64,000 nt of DNA from Streptomyces genisteinicus (GTDB taxonomy: Bacteria > Actinomycetota > Actinomycetes > Streptomycetales > Streptomycetaceae), in the NCBI RefSeq assembly GCF_014489615.1, contig NZ_CP060825.1:5094501-5158500 (forward strand). The letters run 5' to 3'. This document shows, piece after piece, positions 54,539-63,085 of the stretch (position 1 is its first letter; every line of letters begins with the position of its first letter). The notes beneath the pieces are model-generated. The model worked only from the letters and a program-made list of their open reading frames with translations, was not told the origin of the DNA and made no database searches. Made by a program: the position numbers and the translations under genes.

Positions 54539-55654
54539 TCACTTCGCGCGCTTGTAGAACGGCAGCGCGACGACCTCGTACGGCTCGTGCGTACCACGGA
54601 TGTCGACCCCGACACCCTCGGTGCCGGGCGCGGCGTGGGCCGCGTCGACGTACGCCATGGCGATCGGCCTGCCGAGCGTGGGGCTCGGCGCGCCGGAGGT
54701 CACCTCGCCGACGACCTCGCCGCCGGCGACGACCTTCATCCCCGCGCGCGGCACCCGCCGGCCCTCGGCGATCAGGCCGACCAGCTTGCGCGGCGGAGCC
54801 TGCGCGGCCCGCTCCGCGGCGGCCGCCAGGGCCTCGCGCCCGACGAAGTCACCGGTCTTCTCGAACTTCACGACCCGGCCGAGGCCCGCGTCGAACGGGG
54901 TCAGCGCGGTGGTCAGCTCGTGCCCGTACAGCGGCATGCCCGCCTCCAGGCGCAGCGTGTCGCGGCAGGACAGGCCGCAGGGGATGAGGCCGGCGTCCCG
55001 GCCGGCCTCGGTGAGCGCGGTCCACAGCTTCTCCGCGTGCTGCGGCTCGGTGAACAGCTCGAAGCCGTCCTCGCCGGTGTACCCGGTGCGGGCGATCAGG
55101 GCGGGGACGCCGGCGACGGTGCCGGGGAGGCCCGCGTAGTACTTCAGGCCCTCCAGGTCGGCGTCCGTCAGCGACGCGAGGATGCCCGGGGACTCCGGGC
55201 CCTGCACGGCGATCAGCGCGTAGGCGTCACGGTCGTCGCGCACCTCGGCGTCGAAGCCGGCCGCGCGCTCGCGCAGGGCGTCCAGCACGGTCTGGGCGTT
55301 GCCCGCGTTGGCGACGACCATGTACTCGGTGTCGCCGAGGCGGTAGACGATCAGGTCGTCGACGATCCCGCCGTCCTCGCGGCAGATCATCGTGTACCGG
55401 GCCCGGCCGGGGCCCACCGTCGAGATGTTGCCGACCAGGGCGTGGTCGAGCAGGTCCACCGCCTGCGGGCCGGTGACGGTGATCTCGCCCATGTGCGAGA
55501 GGTCGAACAGCCCGGCACGGGTGCGGACGGCGTTGTGCTCGTCGCGCTCGCTGGCGTACCGCAGCGGCATGTCCCAGCCGGCGAAGTCGGTCATGGTCGC
55601 GCCCAGCGAGCGATGCAGGGCATCGAGCGCGGTGCGGCGGGGCGAAGTGCTCAT
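54539..55654 (-). CDS. gcvT: Glycine cleavage system T protein (aminomethyltransferase)
   Basis: 371 residues from the ATG at 55654, GGGAG nine bases upstream. It transfers the methylene group from aminomethyl-lipoyl GcvH to tetrahydrofolate. Typical blocks: DFAGWDMPLRYAS, GLFDLSHMGEI, ARTGYTGEDGFELF and the C-terminal barrel GEVTSGAPSPTLGRPIAMAYV. First gene of the operon, directly behind the glycine riboswitch. Confidence 0.97.
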   Translation of the reverse strand: MSTSPRRTALDALHRSLGATMTDFAGWDMPLRYASERDEHNAVRTRAGLFDLSHMGEITVTGPQAVDLLDHALVGNISTVGPGRARYTMICREDGGIVDDLIVYRLGDTEYMVVANAGNAQTVLDALRERAAGFDAEVRDDRDAYALIAVQGPESPGILASLTDADLEGLKYYAGLPGTVAGVPALIARTGYTGEDGFELFTEPQHAEKLWTALTEAGRDAGLIPCGLSCRDTLRLEAGMPLYGHELTTALTPFDAGLGRVVKFEKTGDFVGREALAAAAERAAQAPPRKLVGLIAEGRRVPRAGMKVVAGGEVVGEVTSGAPSPTLGRPIAMAYVDAAHAAPGTEGVGVDIRGTHEPYEVVALPFYKRAK

Positions 55655-55685
55655 AGGTAGGGCTCCCAGGGCATGACGGCGAGGA

Positions 55686-55898
55686 CAATCCTCCCCATCT
55701 GTCATCGGAACCTGAGAGGTTCGCCGCGACCCCGCGTACGGATGGTCGTGACTTGCACCTTGGGTGGAGCCGGCCGTGGGCACGGCTCGCTTTTCAGATC
55801 TGCCTCGTCGCGCGCGGTACGGGGCCTGAGAGATTCAAGGGAGGAACTTGCTCCTTCGGCGCCCGCCACACTTGGTGGCAGGGACTCTCCCGCGCGGA
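55686..55898 (-). ncRNA. Tandem glycine riboswitch
   Basis: Upstream of gcvT, read on the minus strand. Aptamer 1 has GGGAGAG, then GCCGAAGGAGCAAG, CTCTCAGGC and CGTACCG. Aptamer 2 has GGTGCAAG, GAACCTCTCAGGTTCC and GACAGATGGGGAGG. These are the conserved parts of the gcvT RNA element, and the two aptamers follow each other as in most species. Glycine binding should turn on gcvT-gcvH-glyA. Confidence 0.92.
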
Positions 55899-56118
55899 CT
55901 CGAGCGGCCTGTATGGAGTTGGCGCGCACATCATTGCATGCCCGGGGGCGAAGTGGGGGAGTGCGGTGGAAGGCAGCGATGTGTGACGGGCCGCACGCGG
56001 CCGGTGACGCCGAACGCGCCCGTGGTGCCGAAATCAGTGGAATCGTATTACCAATTCTTTACACTTCATGGGTCAGGTTAATGGGCAAGGGTCGGACGAC
56101 GCGACAAGGGGGAGCCTG

Positions 56119-56787
56119 ATGACGTTGCAGAGGTCCGAGGCGTACGCCGCGGCCACGGGGGTGCCCGCCCGCCCGGGCGTGCCCGTCCGCGGCCTGCTCG
56201 ACACGCCCGCGCCGGTGCTGCGGGACCTGCGCGAGCGGGCGGGCCGCAGCCCGGCGCGCCTGGTGTTCGGCGAAGGCGACCTGGTCGTCGTCTCCGGCCT
56301 GCCCGGCAGCGGCAAGACCACGCTGATCCAGCGCGCGGCGCGCGGACTCGGCATCGACTCGCAGGACACCCGCGACCGCTGGGACGCGGCGATGCCCGGC
56401 CGCCTGCCGTACGCGGTCTACCGCCCGCTCGTGCGCCTCGCGCACTACGCCGGCCTGCGGCGGGCGCTGCGCTCCGGCGCGAGCGTCGTCGTCCACGACT
56501 GCGGCACGCAGGCGTGGGTGCGCCGGTGGCTCGCCCGCGAGGCGGCGCGGCGCGGCCGGGAGCTCCACCTGCTGCTGCTCGACGTGCCGCCGAAGGTCGC
56601 CCGCGACGGGCAGCGCGAGCGGGGCCGGGGCGTCTCCGGGTACGCCTTCGCCCGCCACCGCCGCGCCGTGGGCCGGCTCGTCGCCGACGCGGAGGCCGGC
56701 CGCCTGCCGGCCGGCTGCTCCTCCGCGGTGCTCCTGGACCGCGACGCGGCGGCGGCGCTGCGGGCGCTGGCCTTCGGCCCCGCCTGA
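56119..56787 (+). CDS. P-loop ATP-binding protein (AAA/zeta-kinase-like)
   Basis: 222 residues. The ATG at 56119 has GGGGGAG five bases upstream. Walker A VVVSGLPGSGKTTLIQ (G60 to T67), then DTRDRWDAAMPGRLPY, VVVHDCGTQ (Walker B region) and LLLLDVPPKVARDGQRERGRG, a lid typical of small P-loop kinases. Substrate unknown. It is divergent from the glycine riboswitch operon. Confidence 0.83.
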   Translation: MTLQRSEAYAAATGVPARPGVPVRGLLDTPAPVLRDLRERAGRSPARLVFGEGDLVVVSGLPGSGKTTLIQRAARGLGIDSQDTRDRWDAAMPGRLPYAVYRPLVRLAHYAGLRRALRSGASVVVHDCGTQAWVRRWLAREAARRGRELHLLLLDVPPKVARDGQRERGRGVSGYAFARHRRAVGRLVADAEAGRLPAGCSSAVLLDRDAAAALRALAFGPA

Positions 56788-56852
56788 GGCACGTTCCGGC
56801 TGACCCGGCCGGAGGCGGGGGCGGCCCGGCTCCGGCGGGGCTCCGCCCCGCA

Positions 56853-56914
56853 CCCCGCGCCTCAATCGCCGGCGAGGCTGAATGGTCAGCCTCGCCGGCG
56901 ATTGAGGCGCGGGG
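56853..56914. repeat. Long perfect extragenic palindrome
   Basis: 29-bp perfect arms around the loop ATGG; the core reads CTCAATCGCCGGCGAGGCTG. Copies of closely related palindromes are frequent between Streptomyces genes as I remember. GC-rich flanks form additional small stems (up to 56936). It can act as a strong transcription terminator for the P-loop gene. The rest of the 393-bp gap up to 57180 shows nothing else. Confidence 0.75.
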
Positions 56915-57180
56915 GCTCGGGGGCAGAGCCCCCGCAAGGCGTCGCGCACGCGTGCAGGCAGGCGCCCGGGGGCCCCGCCCCGTGACCGCCTCCTGCCCGG
57001 GCCCCTCTGTCCGGAGCCGTCCGCCCCGTGACCGCCCCCGTCCAGGGGGCCCTGCACCCGGCGCCGCCCGCCCCGGAAGCACACCCCGGGAGGCCCCCCC
57101 GCCAGGAGAGGCCCCCCGCTACAGTCGGAGCGGCCCCGGGAGCGTCCCCGGGCACGACCGGGAAGACAGAGACGACGCGC

Positions 57181-57927
57181 ATGGACAACCACCACGGCTG
57201 GCCCGGAAACGAGCTGGAAGAGACCCTCGCCGCCTCCCTCGGCAACCCCGCCGCCGGCGGACGCATCGTCGAGGTGCTCGGGCGCAGTCACATATGGGTG
57301 CCGCTGCCCAACGGCGGGAGCGCCGACAGCCGCGACCTCGACCTGCCGACCACGGAGATAGACGGGGCCGCCTACGTTCCCGTCTTCAGCTCCGAGCAGC
57401 AGTTCCTCGCCACGGTCGGCGCCCACATGCCGTTCGCCGTCGCCCCCGCCCGGGAGTTCGCCCGGGGGCTCCCCCCGCAGCTCGGCATCGCCGTGAACCC
57501 GGGCGGCGCCGTCGGCGTCCCGCTCCCCCCGCCCGCCGTGGCCGAACTGTGCAGGGCGGGGCGGACCCCGCTGGACGGCCCCGCCTCCGGCGGCCGCGTA
57601 CGGCTCTTCGAGCCGGACTGGCAGGAGGAGCCGGTGGACTTCCTCGCCGCCGCGGCCGGTGAGTTCGAGGCGTCCGGCGTCGTCCTCAGCGCCCGCCGCG
57701 CCCTCGCCTCGGTCGAGGGGGAGGCGCCCGCCCTCTTCGTCGGCGTGCGGCTCTCGTCCTGGGAAGGCGCCGACCGCAACGCGCCGATGGACGCCCTCGG
57801 CCGGGCGCTGGGCCGGGTCCAGGTGCCGTGGCCGGTGAACCTCGTCCTTCTGGACGTTGCGCAGGACCCCGTCGCCGACTGGATGCTGGAGCGGGTCCGC
57901 CCCTTCTACGAGCGACTTCCGCGATAG
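57181..57927 (+). CDS. SseB-family protein
   Basis: 248 residues, ATG start. The N-terminal SseB domain (LEETLAASLGNPAAGGRIVEVLGRSHIWVPLP, then YVPVFSSEQQFLA and LGIAVNPGG) and the C-terminal SseB_C-type domain (about residues 150-248) are visible. The E. coli namesake affects sensitivity to serine; the biochemical role is unknown. A second family member follows. Its presence beside sdaA/glyA may reflect serine metabolism, but this is inference. Confidence 0.85.
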   Translation: MDNHHGWPGNELEETLAASLGNPAAGGRIVEVLGRSHIWVPLPNGGSADSRDLDLPTTEIDGAAYVPVFSSEQQFLATVGAHMPFAVAPAREFARGLPPQLGIAVNPGGAVGVPLPPPAVAELCRAGRTPLDGPASGGRVRLFEPDWQEEPVDFLAAAAGEFEASGVVLSARRALASVEGEAPALFVGVRLSSWEGADRNAPMDALGRALGRVQVPWPVNLVLLDVAQDPVADWMLERVRPFYERLPR

Positions 57928-58283
57928 ACGCCAGGTCTGTGTCGGAACTGCCGATTAAGCTGGTTTGATGGCCTGAACAGACCTGCCCGCGGCCCGTCGG
58001 CGACGGCGGACGGCGGTGCGGGACGGCCCGGGCGCCGGTCCGTAAGGCCGCCGGGACCGGGCGGACCGGGCGGAACGGGCACGGGCACGACCGGCGGAGC
58101 ACGCCGGCACGGCAGAGCACGACCGGCACGGCGGAAGCACGGCACCAGCAGTACAGGGCACGGCACGGCACGAGCAGCACAGGGCACCAGCACCAGTACC
58201 AGCAGGACAGGGCACCAGCAGCACACGACGGGCGGCAAGGCGCGCATCGCGCCGCCGTGCAGGACGAAGGGGCGGAATCCAGG
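57928..58283. repeat. Low-complexity GGCAC tract between the two SseB genes
   Basis: 356 bp gap. From 58071 to 58225 short units such as GGCACGAGCA, GGGCACCAGCA and CGACCGGC recur irregularly, built on the core GGCAC. No gene was seen; the promoter of the second SseB gene, if present, is not obvious. Confidence 0.6.
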
Positions 58284-59090
58284 GTGAGCGCGTCAGGCAC
58301 CGCGGCGGCCGGGCAGGTCGAGCACATGCTGCGCCAGGTGACTCCCGGGCGCTACGACGCGTACGAGGCGCTGCTGCGCGCCCTCGCCGATCCGGCGGGG
58401 GGCCGGCTCTGGATGCTCCTGTGGCACGGGCAGCCCGGCTCGCCCGACGCCCAGTACGGGAACATCGAGGTCGACGGCGTGGGCTACGCCCCCTGCGTCA
58501 CCTCCCCGCAGGAGCTCACGGCCTCCGGCTGGACTCGCGCGCACGAGGTCGTGAGCGGTCCGGACATCGCCCGCATCCTCTTCCCGGAGCGGTGGGGCGT
58601 CTGGCTCAACCCGCACGCCCAGGGCGGCGGCGTCGGCATCCCCTGGCTGGATCTGCGCCGTATCGCCTCCGGTCTCGACCGGATGCCGGCCGGACCGCTG
58701 CGCCTGTCCGAACCGGCGGTCGAGATCCCGCAGTTCTACGCCCTGCTGACGCAGACCGCCCACCGCACCCCCGCCGTGCGCTCGCTGCGCCGGGCCTGGG
58801 TGCAGCCCGCGGTCGGCCCCGCCTACCTCGCCGTCGGCCTCGACCTGTACGACACCGGTCCGCAGGCGGTCGAGTCGGTGCGCGTGATGATGCAGCAGTC
58901 CGTCGGCGCGGTCCCGGAGGGCCTGCCGGTCTCCACGGTGGCCCTGGCCGACGAGTACGACCCCGTGACGATGTGGATGCGGGCCAACGCGCGGCCCTTC
59001 TACGACCGCGAGGCGCATGCCGGGGGCCCCGCCGCCGGGGGCGGCGGATACGGCTACCCGCAGCCCGGCGCGGCCGGTGGCCTGCGCTGA
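58284..59090 (+). CDS. SseB-family protein, longer paralogue
   Basis: 268 residues from the GTG at 58284 (a GTG at 58257 is in frame with no ribosome site). It has the same two-domain layout as the preceding gene: ALLRALADPAGGRLWMLLWHG, VGYAPCVTSPQELTAS, WGVWLNPHAQGGGVGIP, then the C-terminal domain with AWVQPAVGPAYLAVGLDLYD. A Gly/Ala-rich tail ends the chain. The paralogues could act together. Confidence 0.85.
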   Translation: MSASGTAAAGQVEHMLRQVTPGRYDAYEALLRALADPAGGRLWMLLWHGQPGSPDAQYGNIEVDGVGYAPCVTSPQELTASGWTRAHEVVSGPDIARILFPERWGVWLNPHAQGGGVGIPWLDLRRIASGLDRMPAGPLRLSEPAVEIPQFYALLTQTAHRTPAVRSLRRAWVQPAVGPAYLAVGLDLYDTGPQAVESVRVMMQQSVGAVPEGLPVSTVALADEYDPVTMWMRANARPFYDREAHAGGPAAGGGGYGYPQPGAAGGLR

Positions 59091-59234
59091 TCCGTCCCCG
59101 TCCGCTCCCTGTCCGCTCCCCGGTCAGCTCGACCCGCCCAAGGGATGAGATACGGCTCGAACACCCATCCTCGAACTGGTCCAGATGTCAAGGGTGTTAA
59201 CTGGCCGGGGGAGGATGTCCCGGATATGACCGGT

Positions 59235-59263
59235 TTGTTGAGTGTCCGGGTCTCAGGTAGGTA
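59235..59263 (+). promoter_or_regulatory. Candidate promoter of the oligopeptide ABC operon
   Basis: -35 TTGTTG and -10 TAGGTA with a 17-base spacer, about 90 bp before the start codon of the binding-protein gene. Confidence 0.45.
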
Positions 59264-59353
59264 TCACCGCTATCCGGACTGTTCACCGTCGTGCCCCTGA
59301 TCTGTAGTGTTCGGCCGTCAAGACCTTCCACATGGTGAACCAGGGGTGGACCC

Positions 59354-61024
59354 ATGCGAATACTCAAGTCCCGAGCTGCTCGGGTGATCACGGCAGCCGT
59401 CGCTGTCGGACTGGTTGCCACGGGATGCTCCTCCGAGCGCGGCGAGGGCGGTGACAAGGCCGGCGCGAAGGACACCTTCGTCTTCGCCGGCGCCGGTGAC
59501 CCCGGTTCCCTCGACCCGGCCCTCGCGAGTGACGGTGAGACGTTCCGCGTCACCCGTCAGGCGTTCGAGGCCCTTCTCGAGCACGAGCCCGGCGGCAGCG
59601 AGCTCGTCGGCGGTCTCGCCGAGAAGTGGTCCAGCGACCCGGCCGGCAAGGTCTGGACGTTCAACCTGCGCCAGGGCGTGAAGTTCCACGACGGCGAGGC
59701 GTTCAACGCCGCCGCCGTCTGCGCGAACTACAACCACTGGTTCAACTGGAAGGGCACGTACCAGTCCAGCGCGGTCTCCTACTACTGGCAGACCATCATG
59801 GGCGGGTTCGCGAAGAACGAGGACCCCGAGGCCCCGAAGGCGAACTTCAAGTCCTGCACCGCCAAGGACGAGAACACCGCCGTCATCGAGGTCAACGAGC
59901 CCTCCGCCAACCTCCCGGGCGGCTTCTCCCTCCAGGCGCTCGCGATCCACTCGCCGAAGGCCCTCAAGGAGTACGAGAAGCAGGACGCGACCGCCAAGGG
60001 CGACGCGATCACGTACCCCAAGTACAGCCAGGAGGCCGGCACGGTCGCCGGCACCGGCCCGTACAAGATCACCAAGTGGAACAAGGGCAACAAGGAGGTC
60101 TCGCTCGAGGCCTTCGACGGCTACTGGGGTGAGAAGGCCAAGGTCAAGAACCTGGTCTTCCGCACGATCGACACCGAGGACGGCCGCCGCCAGGCCCTCC
60201 AGGCCGGCGACATCGACGGCTACGACCTCGTCGCCCCGGCCGATGTGAAGACGCTGGAGGGCGAGGGCTACCAGGTCCCGACCCGTGACGTCTTCAACAT
60301 CTTCTACGTCGGTATGAGCCAGGAGGTGAACCCGGCGCTGAAGAAGCCCGAGGTCCGCCAGGCCATCACCCACGCCATCGACCGCGAGAACCTGGTCAAG
60401 ACCCAGCTGCCCGAGGGCGGCAAGGCCGCGACCCAGTTCATGCCCGACACGGTCGCCGGCTTCTCCGACAAGGTGCAGACCTACCCCTTCGACACCAACA
60501 AGGCCAAGGAGCTCCTCAAGGCCGCCGGTGAGGAGAAGCTGACGGTCGAGTTCTGCTACCCGACCGAGGTCACCCGCCCGTACATGCCCGCTCCGCAGGA
60601 CATGTTCGAGCTGATGAAGGCCGACCTGGAGAAGGCCGGCATCACCGTCAAGCCGAAGGCCATGAAGTGGGCCCCGGACTACCTGGACGCCACCGAGGCG
60701 GGCTCCTGCGCCCTGCACATGCTCGGCTGGACCGGTGACTTCAACGACGGCTTCAACTTCATCGGCACCTGGTTCGCCGGGTACGACAAGCAGTGGGGCT
60801 TCAAGGACCAGAAGGTCTTCGACGCCGTCAACGCCGCTTCCAAGGTGACCGACCCCGCGGGTCGCGTCGACGCCTACAAGGCCGCCAACGAGGCGATCAT
60901 GGCCTACGCCCCGGGCGTGCCGATCTCCTCCTCCCCGCCGGCCATCGCGTTCGGCAAGAACGTCAACCCGCCGAAGGTCTCCCCGCTGACGCAGGAGAAC
61001 TTCGCCGAGGTCTCCTTCAAGTAA
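59354..61024 (+). CDS. Oligopeptide ABC transporter substrate-binding lipoprotein
   Basis: 556 residues. Lipobox VATGC with Cys25. SBP family 5 (OppA/DppA): AGAGDPGSLDPALASDGETFRVTRQAFEALLEHEPG, then LRQGVKFHDGEAFNAAAV and VRQAITHAIDRENLV. It binds peptides outside the membrane and hands them to the permeases encoded next. A stable stem-loop follows the gene, so more binding protein than permease is probably made. Confidence 0.95.
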   Translation: MRILKSRAARVITAAVAVGLVATGCSSERGEGGDKAGAKDTFVFAGAGDPGSLDPALASDGETFRVTRQAFEALLEHEPGGSELVGGLAEKWSSDPAGKVWTFNLRQGVKFHDGEAFNAAAVCANYNHWFNWKGTYQSSAVSYYWQTIMGGFAKNEDPEAPKANFKSCTAKDENTAVIEVNEPSANLPGGFSLQALAIHSPKALKEYEKQDATAKGDAITYPKYSQEAGTVAGTGPYKITKWNKGNKEVSLEAFDGYWGEKAKVKNLVFRTIDTEDGRRQALQAGDIDGYDLVAPADVKTLEGEGYQVPTRDVFNIFYVGMSQEVNPALKKPEVRQAITHAIDRENLVKTQLPEGGKAATQFMPDTVAGFSDKVQTYPFDTNKAKELLKAAGEEKLTVEFCYPTEVTRPYMPAPQDMFELMKADLEKAGITVKPKAMKWAPDYLDATEAGSCALHMLGWTGDFNDGFNFIGTWFAGYDKQWGFKDQKVFDAVNAASKVTDPAGRVDAYKAANEAIMAYAPGVPISSSPPAIAFGKNVNPPKVSPLTQENFAEVSFK

Positions 61025-61035
61025 TCGAAAACCCT

Positions 61036-61080
61036 GCGGGTCCGCCCGGCCACAGCACCTCCGTGGCCGGGCGGACCCGC
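61036..61080 (+). terminator. Intra-operon stem-loop after the binding-protein gene
   Basis: Perfect 18-bp arms (GCGGGTCCGCCCGGCCAC) around nine bases, between the binding-protein and permease genes. Probably a partial terminator or mRNA-stabilising hairpin. Confidence 0.7.
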
Positions 61081-61110
61081 TTCGACGCACGTGAGAAAGG
61101 GGCATGCGGG

Positions 61111-62115
61111 GTGCTGCGACTCGTCGTACGAAGACTGCTACAGCTCATTCCCACCCTGCTCGGCCTGTCGGTCCTGCTGTTCCTCTGGCTGAACCGACTG
61201 CCCGGCGGACCCGCCTCAGCGATCCTGGGCGAGCGGGCGACCGAAGCCGAAGTGGCGAGAATCAACCGGGTACTGGGCCTCGACCAGCCCGTCTACGTCC
61301 AGTACTGGCGCTTCCTCAAGCGCATCGTCGAGCTCGACCTCGGCACGTCCACCCAGACCGGCCAGCCGGTGTGGGACGAGTTCGCCCTGCGCTTCCCGGC
61401 GACGGTGGAGCTCAGCATCGCGGCGATCCTCATCGCCGTCCTCGTCGGCATCCCGCTCGGCTACCTGGCCGCCAAGCGGCGCGGCGGCTGGCTCGACGTG
61501 GCCTCGGTGTCCGGGTCGCTGCTCGGCATCTGCATCCCGGTGTTCTTCCTGGCGCTGCTGCTCAAGGGCATCTTCGCCGTCCAGCTCCAGTGGTTCCCCA
61601 GCTACGGGCGGCTCTCGACGGGCCTCAACGCGACGGACGTCACCGGGTTCGCCGTCCTGGACGGCCTGCTCACCGGTGAGTTCGACGCGAGCTGGGACGC
61701 GATCATGCACCTGATCCTGCCCGCCGTCGCGCTCGCCTCCATCCCCCTCGCGGTGATCGTGCGCATGACCCGGGCCAGCGTGCTGGAGGTCCTCGGCGAG
61801 GACTACGTCCGCACCGCCGAGTCCAAGGGCCTGGAGAAGCGCGTCGTCCGCGGCCGGCACGTGCTGCGCAACGCCATGCTCCCCGTGATCACCGCCGTCG
61901 GCCTGCTGACCGGCAGCCTGCTGTCGGGCGCGGTGCTCACCGAGTCGGTGTTCTCCTTCGGCGGCATCGGCTCCTTCATCCGCACCTCGATCGACGCCCG
62001 CGACTACCCGGTGCTCGTCGGGTTCATCCTCTTCATCGCGATGGTGTACGTCCTCATCAACCTGCTGGTCGACCTCGCGTACAGCATCATCGACCCGAGA
62101 GTGCGGGTGCACTGA
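61111..62115 (+). CDS. Oligopeptide ABC transporter permease (DppB/OppB type)
   Basis: 334 residues from the GTG at 61111, AGAAAGGGG nine bases upstream. Six membrane helices; the N-terminal helix LVVRRLLQLIPTLLGLSVLLF and the EAA loop RMTRASVLEVLGEDYVRTAESKGL are typical of the B component. It pairs with the C-type permease whose gene starts two bases later. Confidence 0.95.
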   Translation: MLRLVVRRLLQLIPTLLGLSVLLFLWLNRLPGGPASAILGERATEAEVARINRVLGLDQPVYVQYWRFLKRIVELDLGTSTQTGQPVWDEFALRFPATVELSIAAILIAVLVGIPLGYLAAKRRGGWLDVASVSGSLLGICIPVFFLALLLKGIFAVQLQWFPSYGRLSTGLNATDVTGFAVLDGLLTGEFDASWDAIMHLILPAVALASIPLAVIVRMTRASVLEVLGEDYVRTAESKGLEKRVVRGRHVLRNAMLPVITAVGLLTGSLLSGAVLTESVFSFGGIGSFIRTSIDARDYPVLVGFILFIAMVYVLINLLVDLAYSIIDPRVRVH

Positions 62116-62116
62116 C

Positions 62117-63079
62117 GTGACGACCATGACCAAGAAGGCCGACAAGATCGACCGGCTCGCCGAGCTGATGCAGACCTCCGAGGCCACCACCGGCGCCAGC
62201 CTGTGGCGCGAGGCCATGCGGCGGCTGCGTTCCAGCAAGATGGCGATCATCGGCGCCGCCGTCATCGCCGTCTTCGTGGTGCTCGCGATCATCGGCCCGT
62301 GGATCGCCCCGCACAGCCCCACCGCGCAGACCTGGCGCGGCGAGGTCTTCCCCAACCAGGGCAAGTTCGTCGGCATGCGCGGCGAGAACTGGTTCGGCCT
62401 CGACCACCTGGGCCGCGACCTGTTCTCCCGGATGCTCGTCGGCGCGCGCCAGACCCTGCTCGTCGGCGTCGTCTCGATGCTGATAGGCCTGGTCGTCGGT
62501 GCGCTCGTCGGCATCCTGTCCGGCGCGGCGGCCACGCTCGGCGGACGGGTCGGCCAGCGCGTCGACACCGTGATCATGCGCATCACCGACATCATGCTGT
62601 CGCTGCCGGGCCTGCTGCTCGCCGTCTCGATCGCCGCGGTCCTGGGCCAGTCCCTGACCACCGTGATGATCGCCGTCGGTGTCGTGCAGATCCCCGTCTT
62701 CGCCCGCATGCTGCGCGGTTCGATGCTCGCCCAGGGCGGCGCCGACTACGTGCTCGCGGCGAAGGCGCTCGGTGTGCGCAAGCGGCGGATCGTGCTCACG
62801 CAGATCCTGCCGAACTCGCTCAGCCCCGTGATCGTCCAGGCGACGCTCAGCCTCGCCACCGCGATCATCGAGGCGGCGGCGCTCTCCTACCTGGGCCTCG
62901 GCAACCCCGACCCCGCGGTGCCCGAGTGGGGCGTGATGCTCTCCCAGGCGCAGCGGTTCTTCGACAACGAGCCCATGATGGCGGCCTACCCGGCCATCGG
63001 CATCATCATCACCGCCCTCGGCTTCACCCTGCTCGGCGAGGCCATGCGCGAAGCCCTCGACCCGAAGCTGCGAGGCTGA
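62117..63079 (+). CDS. Oligopeptide ABC transporter permease (DppC/OppC type)
   Basis: 320 residues from a GTG at 62117 (an ATG nine bases on is also possible). N-terminal OppC domain WREAMRRLRSSKMAIIGAAVIA, then the conserved NWFGLDHLGRDLFSRMLVGAR and the EAA loop RGSMLAQGGADYVLAAKALGV. It completes the transmembrane channel with the DppB-type subunit. Confidence 0.95.
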   Translation: MTTMTKKADKIDRLAELMQTSEATTGASLWREAMRRLRSSKMAIIGAAVIAVFVVLAIIGPWIAPHSPTAQTWRGEVFPNQGKFVGMRGENWFGLDHLGRDLFSRMLVGARQTLLVGVVSMLIGLVVGALVGILSGAAATLGGRVGQRVDTVIMRITDIMLSLPGLLLAVSIAAVLGQSLTTVMIAVGVVQIPVFARMLRGSMLAQGGADYVLAAKALGVRKRRIVLTQILPNSLSPVIVQATLSLATAIIEAAALSYLGLGNPDPAVPEWGVMLSQAQRFFDNEPMMAAYPAIGIIITALGFTLLGEAMREALDPKLRG

Positions 63080-63085
63080 AGTCCC

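Noticed and set aside
55686..55898. SAM or cobalamin riboswitch upstream of gcvT
   Set aside because: The CTCTCAGG and GCCGAAGGAGCAAG blocks and gcv genes downstream identify the glycine element instead.
58081..58225. GGCAC tract as a CRISPR array
   Set aside because: Units are short and irregular, with no constant repeat length or unique spacers, and no cas genes.
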